Positions 8,709 to 15,694 of a stretch of DNA of 46,110 nt are shown here, one piece after another. Source of the stretch: Pseudanabaena sp. M53BS1SP1A06MG (GTDB taxonomy: Bacteria > Cyanobacteriota > Cyanobacteriia > Pseudanabaenales > Pseudanabaenaceae). Positions within the stretch are counted from its first letter, which is position 1. The number at the start of each line of letters is the position of its first letter. The stretch is from NCBI GenBank assembly GCA_020404105.1, contig JADBWH010000022.1, positions 1 through 46,110 on the forward strand. Direction: 5' to 3'. Below the pieces are notes generated by a model. The model was given only the letters and a program-made list of their open reading frames with translations, searched no databases and was not told where the DNA came from. Both the position numbers and the translations under genes were made by a program.

Positions 8709-10307
8709 ATGAGCATTGGATATCTCGCGCTGGTCTTACACGCTCATCTGCCTTACGTCCGTCACCCTGAAAGTGACTATGTACTTGAAGAAGAATGGCT
8801 GTATGAAGCAATCACTGAGACTTATATTCCTCTAATTAAGGTTTATGAGGGACTCAGACGAGATGGCATTAATTTCAAAATGACCATGAGTATGACACCA
8901 CCATTGGTGTCCATGTTGCGCGATCCACTTCTCCAAGAACGTTATGATAAGCACCTTGCGCTCCTGCAACAACTAGTTGAACGAGAGGTCATCCACAATG
9001 AACATAACGGTCATGTTAAGTATCTTGCTGAGTACTATGTCAAAGAATTTGCTGAAACTCGCGAAATTTGGGAAAAATATGGCGGCGATCTTGTAACTGC
9101 CTTCAAACAATTTCAAGATACCAACAACTTGGAAATTATCACCTGTGGCGCAACTCATGGCTACCTGCCACTAATGAAAATGTATCCAGAGGCAGTCTGG
9201 GCGCAGCTAGAGGTTGCGGTTGAGCATTATAAAAATGAATTTGGACGCGCTCCTAATGGAATTTGGTTGCCAGAATGCGCCTACTATAATGGTTTAGAGC
9301 GAATGCTTGCTGACGTAGGCTTGCGCTATTTCCTCACGGATGGACATGGTATTTTGTACGGTCAGCCCCGTCCCAGATTTGGAACCTATGCCCCTGTGTT
9401 TACAGAAACAGGCGTAGCTGCTTTTGCGCGTGACCATGAATCATCACAGCAAGTGTGGTCGTCGAAAGTGGGCTATCCTGGCGATCCTGTTTATCGAGAA
9501 TTTTATAAAGATTTGGGCTGGGAAGCTGATTATGAGTATATTAAGCCGTTTATCATGCCTAATGGTCAACGTAAAAATACGGGAATTAAGTACCACCGTA
9601 TTACGGGACGTGACTTTGGTTTAGATGCGAAGCAACTTTACGATCCTTATTGGGCAAAGGAAAAAGCAGCCGAACATGCAGCCAACTTTATGCAGAATCG
9701 TCAAAGCCAAGTTAGCTACTTAAATAATATGATGGGTCGCCCCCCACTTGTGGTTTCCCCCTATGATGCAGAGTTGTTCGGTCACTGGTGGTACGAAGGT
9801 CCCTGGTTTATTGATTTCTTGATTCGTAAGTCCCATTACGATCAAACTACCTATGAGATGACCCATCTTGCTGATTATCTCCGTGGCAATCCGACTCAAC
9901 AGGTTTCACGTCCTGCTCAATCTAGTTGGGGCTATAAAGGTTTCCATGAATATTGGCTTAATGAGACCAATGCTTGGGTATATCAGCATTTACATAAAGG
10001 GGCTGAGCGGATGATTCATCTCTCCTATCGTGAACCAGCGGATGAGTTAGAGTGGCGCGCACTCAATCAAGCCGCCAGAGAGTTACTTTTGGCACAATCC
10101 TCAGATTGGGCTTTCATTATGCGAACTGGCACGATGGTTCCCTATGCTATTAGAAGAACGCGATCGCACCTAATGCGTTTGGAAAAACTATTTGAAGATA
10201 TTGAAGCAGGTAAGATTGATGCAGGCTGGCTCGAAAAAGTGGAATATATGGACAATATCTTCCCTGACATCAATTACAGAACCTATCGCCCTCTTACAGC
10301 AGCTTAA
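8709..10307 (+). CDS. GH57-family 1,4-alpha-glucan branching enzyme-type protein
   Basis: The 532-aa cytosolic protein belongs to glycoside hydrolase family 57, the branch including the Thermus and Thermococcus glycogen branching enzymes. The opening YLALVLHAHLPYVRHPE is the family's first conserved region. The nucleophile is Glu189 in GIWLPECAYYNG, and the acid/base is Asp353 in SPYDAELFGHWWYEG; both residues and spacing match the known branching enzymes. The C-terminal part (about 400-525) fits the helical domain that shapes the acceptor site. A likely role is glycogen synthesis, alongside the usual GH13 GlgB encoded elsewhere. Some GH57 members of this group are mainly hydrolytic, so branching itself is inferred. 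A purine-rich ribosome site (GGAAAAGAAG) precedes the ATG. Confidence 0.88.
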   Translation: MSIGYLALVLHAHLPYVRHPESDYVLEEEWLYEAITETYIPLIKVYEGLRRDGINFKMTMSMTPPLVSMLRDPLLQERYDKHLALLQQLVEREVIHNEHNGHVKYLAEYYVKEFAETREIWEKYGGDLVTAFKQFQDTNNLEIITCGATHGYLPLMKMYPEAVWAQLEVAVEHYKNEFGRAPNGIWLPECAYYNGLERMLADVGLRYFLTDGHGILYGQPRPRFGTYAPVFTETGVAAFARDHESSQQVWSSKVGYPGDPVYREFYKDLGWEADYEYIKPFIMPNGQRKNTGIKYHRITGRDFGLDAKQLYDPYWAKEKAAEHAANFMQNRQSQVSYLNNMMGRPPLVVSPYDAELFGHWWYEGPWFIDFLIRKSHYDQTTYEMTHLADYLRGNPTQQVSRPAQSSWGYKGFHEYWLNETNAWVYQHLHKGAERMIHLSYREPADELEWRALNQAARELLLAQSSDWAFIMRTGTMVPYAIRRTRSHLMRLEKLFEDIEAGKIDAGWLEKVEYMDNIFPDINYRTYRPLTAA

Positions 10308-10370
10308 TTTTCTTTATAAGTAAGGCAGCGCAATGTCAGTGTATACAGCCTATTGAGGCTTTGAGTAGTA

Positions 10371-10421
10371 CAGAAATATTTTTGAAAGCGGCGCAAAGCG
10401 CCGCTTTCAAAAATATTTCTG
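10371..10421. repeat. Perfect 24-bp stem hairpin downstream of the GH57 gene
   Basis: Arms CAGAAATATTTTTGAAAGCG plus GCGC and their exact complement surround a 3-nt AAA loop. It begins 64 bp after the GH57 stop and can act as its terminator, though no U tract follows. A second stem-loop lies just behind it at 10451-10500 (AAGAAACCGATTTTTT and complement, 18-nt loop). Confidence 0.6.
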
Positions 10422-10524
10422 GGTTTTAAGTAAGCGCAAAGCACTGTAATAAGAAACCGATTTTTTATGACAATTCCATGCCACAAAAAATCGGTTTCTT
10501 ATTCTACTAGGGACTGCTTATTTA

Positions 10525-10670
10525 ATGTCATTTTGGGATAATTTATAACTGGCTTTGAGAGATATCCTGCGTAGCAAGATATCTCTCAAAGCTAGAAATC
10601 AAAAGCATTGCTAAGCAATGCTTTTGATTTCTAGATAACTAAATTTGCAAACTTAACTCGAACTTACATA
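10525..10670 (+). repeat. Double-hairpin MITE, family A copy 3 (diverged)
   Basis: Same plan as copies 1 and 2 (GGGATAATTT near the left end, two stem-loops, then AACTCGAACTTA), but both stems carry different sequences that still pair: GAGAGATATC/GATATCTCTC and AAATCAAAAGCATTGC/GCAATGCTTTTGATTT. Confidence 0.7.
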
Positions 10671-10716
10671 ACATTGAATATGTCTTTTTTCTTTACATTT
10701 ATTTAATAAACTTTTA

Positions 10717-10730
10717 GTAACATACGCTAC
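10717..10730 (+). promoter_or_regulatory. NtcA box
   Basis: GTAACATACGCTAC is a perfect GTAN8TAC palindromic site for NtcA, the cyanobacterial nitrogen regulator. A -10-like TATGTT (10750-10755) follows 19 bp behind it, close to the usual spacing of about 22 bp. It lies 71 bp before the ATG of a small protein that resembles the PII-interacting regulator PirA. Confidence 0.65.
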
Positions 10731-10801
10731 TATATATATATGTATATGTTATGTTAATCATACATTCAAACAATATGCAAAATTCATAGGATAGTCATAC
10801 C

Positions 10802-10957
10802 ATGAATACCAGCCAAAGAAAGGCAGAAGCTGCCGCTAATCACAAAGCAAATTTATCAGCTTCGATTAAGCGCCGCATGGAAGTCGCTCGCTCTAATAAC
10901 GATACTAATTTGTTAAACATTCTTGAGCAAGAAATGAGACAACTAGGCTTAAATTAA
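10802..10957 (+). CDS. Small PirA-like protein (PII-interacting regulator of arginine synthesis)
   Basis: The 51-aa, charged, mostly helical protein starts MNTSQRKAEAAANHKAN and ends with EQEMRQLGLN. Length and the pattern with central basic residues (IKRRMEVARSNNDTNLLNIL) resemble Synechocystis PirA, which competes with N-acetylglutamate kinase for PII and so tunes arginine synthesis. That match is from memory of the family and is not firm. A perfect NtcA box lies in the promoter, and a strong terminator starts in the stop codon, so this is a self-contained nitrogen-regulated unit. The alternative is an unrelated small conserved protein. Confidence 0.55.
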   Translation: MNTSQRKAEAAANHKANLSASIKRRMEVARSNNDTNLLNILEQEMRQLGLN

Positions 10958-10983
10958 AAAAAGGGCGCTTAGCGCCCTTTTTT
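10956..10983 (+). terminator. Rho-independent terminator of the PirA-like gene
   Basis: AGGGCGC/GCGCCCT stem flanked by an A run and a T run. It can serve both this gene and the convergent tldD gene. Confidence 0.85.
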
Positions 10984-11001
10984 ATTTGACCCAATGAGAG
11001 C

Positions 11002-12492
11002 TTAACTAGCGCCACCGAAAACTTCTATGTTTTCAAATAAACAAACAGGGGAAGCATGTCCAACACGAATTACTTGATTAGGCTCCCCCTTACCACAAAA
11101 TGGGGAACCATAGGCTTCTACAGTAGAATGATCGCCGACTTTAGCAAGACTGCGCCAAAATTGATTAGTAATGCCACGATAGTTAGGATTTCGGAGAGTT
11201 TTGGTTAATTTGCCATTTTCGATGAGTTTGGCATATTCACAGCCAAACTGGAATTTGTTGCGATAGTCATCGATTGACCATGAGCGGTTGGACTCCATAT
11301 ATACGCCATATTCAATATCAGCAATGATTGATGCAAAGGAATGATCACCTGCTTCGAGATTGATGTTTGCCATGCGATCAATCGCAGGACGATTCCATGA
11401 AGTAGCCCTAGCATTTGCTACACCTTGCAGTCCTGATCGCACTTGACTTTCAGAACTACCTAAACCTCGCAATAGTTTTCCCTCTTTGATTAAATATTCC
11501 TTAGTGGCAGTAATACCAACATCATCAAAGGCATAGCTGGCAAATTCTCCTGAAGTCGTGGGGTCAAAGGTAACATTCATTAATGAAGAGCCAAACTGCA
11601 TTTTGCCAAAGTCTTCCAGTTTGACAAAGCTGCCACCTGCATAGTTACGTTCATCACCAAGAATGCGATCGATTTCGAGTGGGTGTCCGATGCTTTCATG
11701 GATTTGCAATAACATCTGATCGGGAGCAAGTACTAGGGAAGTAGTTTCTATCGGGCATTCGGTAGCAGCTAGTAATTCCACAGATTGCTCCCCAATTACT
11801 TTAGCTCTTTGTAAGAGTGCATCATGATCAAAAACTTCCATCCCGATTTGATTGCATCGGGCGAGTTGACCATTATCACCACGGCGCTGAATGACTGCCC
11901 CATTTTGGGCAGTTGCAGCATAGTCGGTGGCAACAACTAAAAATTTTTGATAAATATCTGAACCGTTACTACTAATAAATTGAGTCTCTATTTCTGTAAT
12001 TACAGCATAGGCACTGGTTTTGACAATTTTATCGGAAACCTTTAGGGTGTCGCAGATCTCAATTAGTAATTCATTGAGTTCTTTAGGGGCGATCGCATCG
12101 GCTGGCTTAAGAAATGGCGAGAAATATTGTCCCACTGACTTGGGTCTTTGGTTGATACTAAAGCGATGTACTGCCCACTTTGCTGCAGTTTTTGCTTGTT
12201 GATAAGCTCTTTGAGCTGTGATTTGCATATTGGCTAGATCGAGATGATTGGTACTGGCATAGCCAAACTGACCATCGACTAATACTTCGATCATTACCCC
12301 ATGCGATAAACTGCGACTATTGGACTGAGGAATGCGATCGCGCACGTAACGAGTTGTATTAATTTCTCTAACTTCTCGTAAGCCTATCCATTCAGCTTGG
12401 GGTAAATCAATATGAGATAGGGCAGTTTTTAAATCAAATTTCCAATCAGATTTTAAGTCCAATCCAGAATCAGCAATCGCTTCAAATTTCAT
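11002..12492 (-). CDS. tldD: TldD-type metalloprotease of the TldD/PmbA family
   Basis: The protein (496 aa from the ATG at 12492) belongs to the TldD/TldE zinc protease family, which degrades or matures small peptides as a heterodimer. The active-site HExxxH motif is present as HESIGHPLEIDRILG, marking the catalytic TldD partner rather than PmbA/TldE, which lacks it. The C-terminal region with GVYMESNRSWSIDDYRNKFQFGCEYA and NPNYRG is also family-typical. No TldE gene is adjacent. An in-frame GTG six codons upstream (12510) is possible; I chose the ATG because the longer version has no better ribosome site. Convergent with the PirA-like gene and sharing its hairpin. Confidence 0.88.
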   Translation of the reverse strand: MKFEAIADSGLDLKSDWKFDLKTALSHIDLPQAEWIGLREVREINTTRYVRDRIPQSNSRSLSHGVMIEVLVDGQFGYASTNHLDLANMQITAQRAYQQAKTAAKWAVHRFSINQRPKSVGQYFSPFLKPADAIAPKELNELLIEICDTLKVSDKIVKTSAYAVITEIETQFISSNGSDIYQKFLVVATDYAATAQNGAVIQRRGDNGQLARCNQIGMEVFDHDALLQRAKVIGEQSVELLAATECPIETTSLVLAPDQMLLQIHESIGHPLEIDRILGDERNYAGGSFVKLEDFGKMQFGSSLMNVTFDPTTSGEFASYAFDDVGITATKEYLIKEGKLLRGLGSSESQVRSGLQGVANARATSWNRPAIDRMANINLEAGDHSFASIIADIEYGVYMESNRSWSIDDYRNKFQFGCEYAKLIENGKLTKTLRNPNYRGITNQFWRSLAKVGDHSTVEAYGSPFCGKGEPNQVIRVGHASPVCLFENIEVFGGAS

Positions 12493-12537
12493 AGTTGGGT
12501 AGGATCTCACTATAATTTAGACATCACAGGCAAATTA

Positions 12538-12568
12538 AAAAAGAAGAGACGAATTATGTCTCTTCTTT
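12538..12568 (-). terminator. Terminator of tRNA-Gly
   Basis: On the minus strand, a stem AAGAAGAGAC/GTCTCTTCTT followed by a T run (TTTTTTAATT) sits 8 bp beyond the tRNA 3' end. Confidence 0.8.
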
Positions 12569-12575
12569 TATTTTA

Positions 12576-12647
12576 AGCGGGTGATGGGATTCGAACCCAC
12601 GACATTCTCCTTGGCAAGGAGATGCTCTACCACTGAGCCACACCCGC
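12576..12647 (-). tRNA. tRNA-Gly (anticodon GCC)
   Basis: 72-nt cloverleaf. Acceptor stem GCGGGTG/CACCCGC with discriminator T, anticodon loop CTTGCCAAG, T-arm GTGGGTTCGAATCCCAT. CCA is not encoded. Confidence 0.95.
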
Positions 12648-12729
12648 ATCTGATACTGTTTTTGCGTCATCAGGCATTTTGTGCTTAACTAATATGCCAA
12701 ACATTACTACTAATGTCAACTACTTTTTT

Positions 12730-12768
12730 AAACCAACTAAAACTCCCTATGGGAGTTTTAGTTGGTTT
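12730..12768. terminator. Hairpin at the flavin reductase stop
   Basis: Perfect 18-bp stem (AAACCAACTAAAACTCCC and complement) with a 3-nt loop. It overlaps the TAA of the flavin reductase-like gene on the minus strand and separates it from the tRNA. Confidence 0.7.
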
Positions 12769-13255
12769 AATATTTGAAGCCATTTTTGCGCGTATGGATA
12801 GCAGGTTCACCTTCGCGGAGGCGATCGCCTGCATTAATTGTTGCCAAGACAATCATATGGTCACCTGCATCAAGGCTGCTAGTTATCGTTGCGTCAAGAT
12901 AGGCGATCGCCTCAGTTAGATAAAGTTGACCACTAGGAGCAGTTGCCGTGTCAACCCCATCAAAAGGATCGACATCGGGCGCAAAGCCTTTTGCAAAATG
13001 TCCAATGATTTTTCCCTGTCCCTTTTCAGCAACATTAATCACTACAGGACTGCCTACAGTCAAGAATGACTCAATAGGTCTACCTTTACCAACCACAAAA
13101 GTTACAGATGGTGGATTAAAGCCTGCTTGTTGCACCCAAGAAGCGAGCATAGTGCCTGTTGAGCCATTTTGTTGGGAAGTAACGATAAACAAGCCACTGG
13201 GAATTGTCCCAATTGCAGCTCCAATTTGTTCATTTTGGGGAATAATTTCGGTCAT
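12767..13255 (-). CDS. Flavin reductase-like FMN-binding protein
   Basis: The 162-aa protein has the flavin-reductase-like split-barrel fold seen both in stand-alone reductases and at the C-terminus of cyanobacterial flavodiiron proteins. Visible family features: GTIPSGLFIVTSQQNG at the N-terminus, then MLASWVQQAGFNPPSVTFVVGKGR, VVINVAEKGQ, and the late DAGDHMIVLATI (the GDH motif). No flavodiiron core is attached or nearby. Length is normal for the stand-alone family. It probably reduces FMN or FAD with NAD(P)H; the substrate is not determined. Its stop codon lies within a strong hairpin. Confidence 0.82.
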   Translation of the reverse strand: MTEIIPQNEQIGAAIGTIPSGLFIVTSQQNGSTGTMLASWVQQAGFNPPSVTFVVGKGRPIESFLTVGSPVVINVAEKGQGKIIGHFAKGFAPDVDPFDGVDTATAPSGQLYLTEAIAYLDATITSSLDAGDHMIVLATINAGDRLREGEPAIHTRKNGFKY

Positions 13256-13379
13256 CTTTTAGATTAAATTTTAGCTATTGAGGAAATCAGTTTTAGCTTA
13301 CCGTTTCAGACTGACACAAGTTGAGACATATCCTAAAGGCAGCGCAATACACTTGCTTACTGTTTGATTCCAAAAACAG

Positions 13380-13412
13380 TTTAAGGATTTTAGCAAAGCT
13401 AAAATCCTTAAA
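13380..13412. terminator. Hairpin downstream of the 44-aa membrane protein gene
   Basis: Perfect 15-bp stem (TTTAAGGATTTTAGC and complement, AAA loop). On the minus strand it follows the 44-aa gene by 36 bp. No long T tract is present. Confidence 0.5.
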
Positions 13413-13448
13413 AATATAAGATGTAACGGATACTTCAACGTCAAATAT

Positions 13449-13583
13449 TTAGACGTAAGCAGTCTGAAAGCCCCACCAGAGAAGGAAGCCGATCGCACTC
13501 AGAACAACAATGCTCGATAACACAATTGATAAAGGGCTATCAGCATTTTCAAATTTCATGATGCCGCGATTAAAATCTGACAT
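13449..13583 (-). CDS. Small single-helix membrane protein
   Basis: The 44-aa product starts MSDFNRGIMKFENADSP, continues with one hydrophobic helix (LSIVLSSIVVLSAIGFLLWWGF) and ends QTAYV. The polar N-terminal MKFExADSP segment followed by one helix is a pattern I associate with conserved cyanobacterial small thylakoid-type proteins, but I cannot assign a name. A photosystem accessory role is a guess only. It stands alone between the flavin reductase-like gene and the GIY-YIG gene, followed by a hairpin. Confidence 0.7.
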   Translation of the reverse strand: MSDFNRGIMKFENADSPLSIVLSSIVVLSAIGFLLWWGFQTAYV

Positions 13584-13713
13584 ATAAGCAAAGCCTAACT
13601 AGTTGATTTAGATTACTTTAGTAAAACAATTTATTTATAGCTCAACTCTGAGTGAAATTACTTAAAAGTAACAAAATCTCTAGGAATTGGGACTCTAAGA
13701 TAAGTAATTACCT

Positions 13714-14121
13714 ATGCTTGAAAGGATGCGTATTTTTTGGCTACCTTCAAAACCCGTGAAAAAGCTAAAAGAGTTACCTCAAGACGCAGGGGTCTACTAC
13801 ATCACGGCGTTGTGGATCGTGCTGTATGTGGGTAAAGCCAAAAATCTCCGCAATCGCTGGAAAACTAACCACCATCGCTATCAACAATTTAAGTTACTAC
13901 ACCCATTTGGAAGACTACATTACAAGGTTTTAGCAGCTAGCCAAATTAGTGCCTATGAAAAATCAGAAATCACCAAATTTCGTCCTGCATGGAATGGCAC
14001 TGCTAGAGTCACTTTTGGGAATCTTCTATGCTTATTTGTAGCGATATGGGGTCGAGTGATTGTTTATGCTTTGTTGTTATTGCTAGCGATCGCTGCTTTT
14101 ACATATCTGCTCATGCAATAA
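13714..14121 (+). CDS. GIY-YIG domain protein with C-terminal membrane segment
   Basis: The 135-aa protein has a compact GIY-YIG nuclease-type fold: GVYYI (residues 26-30), LYVGK (37-41) with basic residues after it (AKNLRNRW), and a candidate metal-binding Glu in AYEKSEITKFRPAWN. The first motif is GVYYI, within family variation. After about residue 100 comes a long hydrophobic segment (LLCLFVAIWGRVIVYALLLLLAIAAFTYLL), so the domain is probably tethered at the membrane, unusual for a DNA-cutting domain. Similar UvrC-N-like single-domain proteins occur in cyanobacteria, with no known function. It is not an intron or phage gene by context. Confidence 0.75.
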   Translation: MLERMRIFWLPSKPVKKLKELPQDAGVYYITALWIVLYVGKAKNLRNRWKTNHHRYQQFKLLHPFGRLHYKVLAASQISAYEKSEITKFRPAWNGTARVTFGNLLCLFVAIWGRVIVYALLLLLAIAAFTYLLMQ

Positions 14122-14203
14122 GTCAAGGACTTGATGTATGAGCTAACGCCAGAGTCTATTTGTTGATGCTAAATTAGATAATTAATCATCAGGAGATGGA
14201 TAT

Positions 14204-14389
14204 ATGCCACAACTAATAGGAATTTTGGTACTAGTCGCCTATGTCTTTGGAGTTGTGAAATTTTTGCAAGGGTTTCGACGTACTGATTTTTCAGGTAATC
14301 AGATTGGACTTGCTTTACTCTGGCCAGTCCTATTTGTCATGAATGGTAACTATCGCAAAAATTTCTTCAAAGCACTTAAAGGCTCTTAA
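14204..14389 (+). CDS. Small membrane protein coupled to an OppC-type permease
   Basis: 61 aa with two hydrophobic stretches (LIGILVLVAYVFGVVKFL and IGLALLWPVLFVMNG) separated by a basic, polar link (QGFRRTDFSGNQ). A good ribosome site (AGGAG) lies ahead of the ATG. Its TAA overlaps the ATG of the next gene by one base (TAATG), which suggests translational coupling and a shared role with the transporter. Family unknown to me. Confidence 0.7.
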   Translation: MPQLIGILVLVAYVFGVVKFLQGFRRTDFSGNQIGLALLWPVLFVMNGNYRKNFFKALKGS

Positions 14390-15417
14390 TGAACTGGTGG
14401 AAAAGACTTAGATCCAATCCTCTCGCTTGGATTGGCATCACGATTTTAACTATTTTTTATGCGGCATCCCTATTCGCTGATTTCGTGACGCCCTACGGAG
14501 TCAACGAACAGGTCAAAAATGCCGCTTTGCTCCCACCTACGCAAATATATTGGTATGATCGCCAAGGTCAATATATTGGCGCACATGTCTATCCCACTAC
14601 TCAAGGTAAGGTTGATCTCGAAACAGGAGATCGAGCCTTAATCGTTGACTATACTAAACCCTCACGGATTCAGATTTTCCATGGTGGGCACTTATTTAGA
14701 ACCACTAGTGAAGGAAAGCTAAACTTATTAGGAACTGACGAACAAGGTCGAGATCAATTAACTCGATTACTATATGGTGGTCGAATTAGTCTGTTGATAG
14801 GCTTTATCGGTACGACTATTTCCTACACAATCGGTTGCCTTGTTGGTGGCATTTCTGGATATATTGGCGGCTGGCTAGATATAGTATTAATGCGCTTCGT
14901 CGAGATTTTAATGTCAGTTCCCTCAATTTATTTATTAGTAGCATTGGCTGCAATTTTGCCTCCCCAAATCAGTAACACTCAAAGATTCGCGTTAATCATT
15001 GCAATTATTTCCTTTGTGTCATGGGCAGGACTAGCCAGAATCATTCGTGGACAGGTATTGTCGATCAAGGAGCAAACCTTTATTTTGGCAGCTCGAGCCT
15101 CAGGCGCAAGTCCATTGCGGATTATTGTGAAACATGTTTTACCTCAAACCATCACTTTCATTATTATTTCGGCAACTCTCGACATCCCCCGATTTATTGT
15201 CGTAGAAGCGGTCTTAAGCCTCGTTGGACTGGGCATCCAACCTCCTGATCCGTCATGGGGTAATATGCTATCTTTGTCTACTAATGCTTCGATTGTAGTC
15301 CTGCAACCATGGCTAGTGTGGACTCCTGCACTAGCAATTGTGTTAACGGTACTATCATTTAACCTCTTAGGAGACAGTTTACGCGATGCCCTTGACCCCA
15401 AAAACATTAGGCAATAA
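14389..15417 (+). CDS. ABC transporter permease, OppC/DppC type
   Basis: The 342-aa inner-membrane subunit of a peptide/nickel-type ABC importer has one N-terminal helix (about 12-32), a soluble periplasmic part of about 80 residues including YWYDRQGQYIGAHVYP, then LGTDEQGRDQLTRLLYGGRISL, which is diagnostic of the OppC branch, then five helices. The cytoplasmic EAA loop is visible as AARASGASPLRIIVKHVLP. The periplasmic segment is longer than in typical OppC. No OppB, ATPase or binding protein is nearby, as often seen for scattered cyanobacterial Opp subunits. The substrate cannot be read from sequence. Confidence 0.88.
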   Translation: MNWWKRLRSNPLAWIGITILTIFYAASLFADFVTPYGVNEQVKNAALLPPTQIYWYDRQGQYIGAHVYPTTQGKVDLETGDRALIVDYTKPSRIQIFHGGHLFRTTSEGKLNLLGTDEQGRDQLTRLLYGGRISLLIGFIGTTISYTIGCLVGGISGYIGGWLDIVLMRFVEILMSVPSIYLLVALAAILPPQISNTQRFALIIAIISFVSWAGLARIIRGQVLSIKEQTFILAARASGASPLRIIVKHVLPQTITFIIISATLDIPRFIVVEAVLSLVGLGIQPPDPSWGNMLSLSTNASIVVLQPWLVWTPALAIVLTVLSFNLLGDSLRDALDPKNIRQ

Positions 15418-15694
15418 GCTTTAGAAAAATCTGATCTAGTAAGTTTGAAGCTGAGAGAGCTATGACCCATAACAGTCTCAATGTAAGTTTTTTAGTTACT
15501 AACTTTTAGCGTGATTTTAGATTGCAAGAGCCTAGAAATTTGCAAAAAGTTTTTAAATATGTCGCCAAAAAACTCATGCAATTAGGTAGTATGAGATGAG
15601 CATTAGGACTATTTTGTATTTTCTATGACGGGCTTTTGCTCTTTCGTCATATCAACCTGAAAGTTAGCATCAGCAAAATAGGAGTATATTCAGC

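Noticed and set aside
10304-10486. 60-aa minus-strand ORF
   Set aside because: Made of the hairpin repeats behind the GH57 gene; no coding character.
13298-13498. 66-aa minus-strand ORF
   Set aside because: It overlaps the end of the 44-aa membrane protein gene in another frame and runs through a hairpin.
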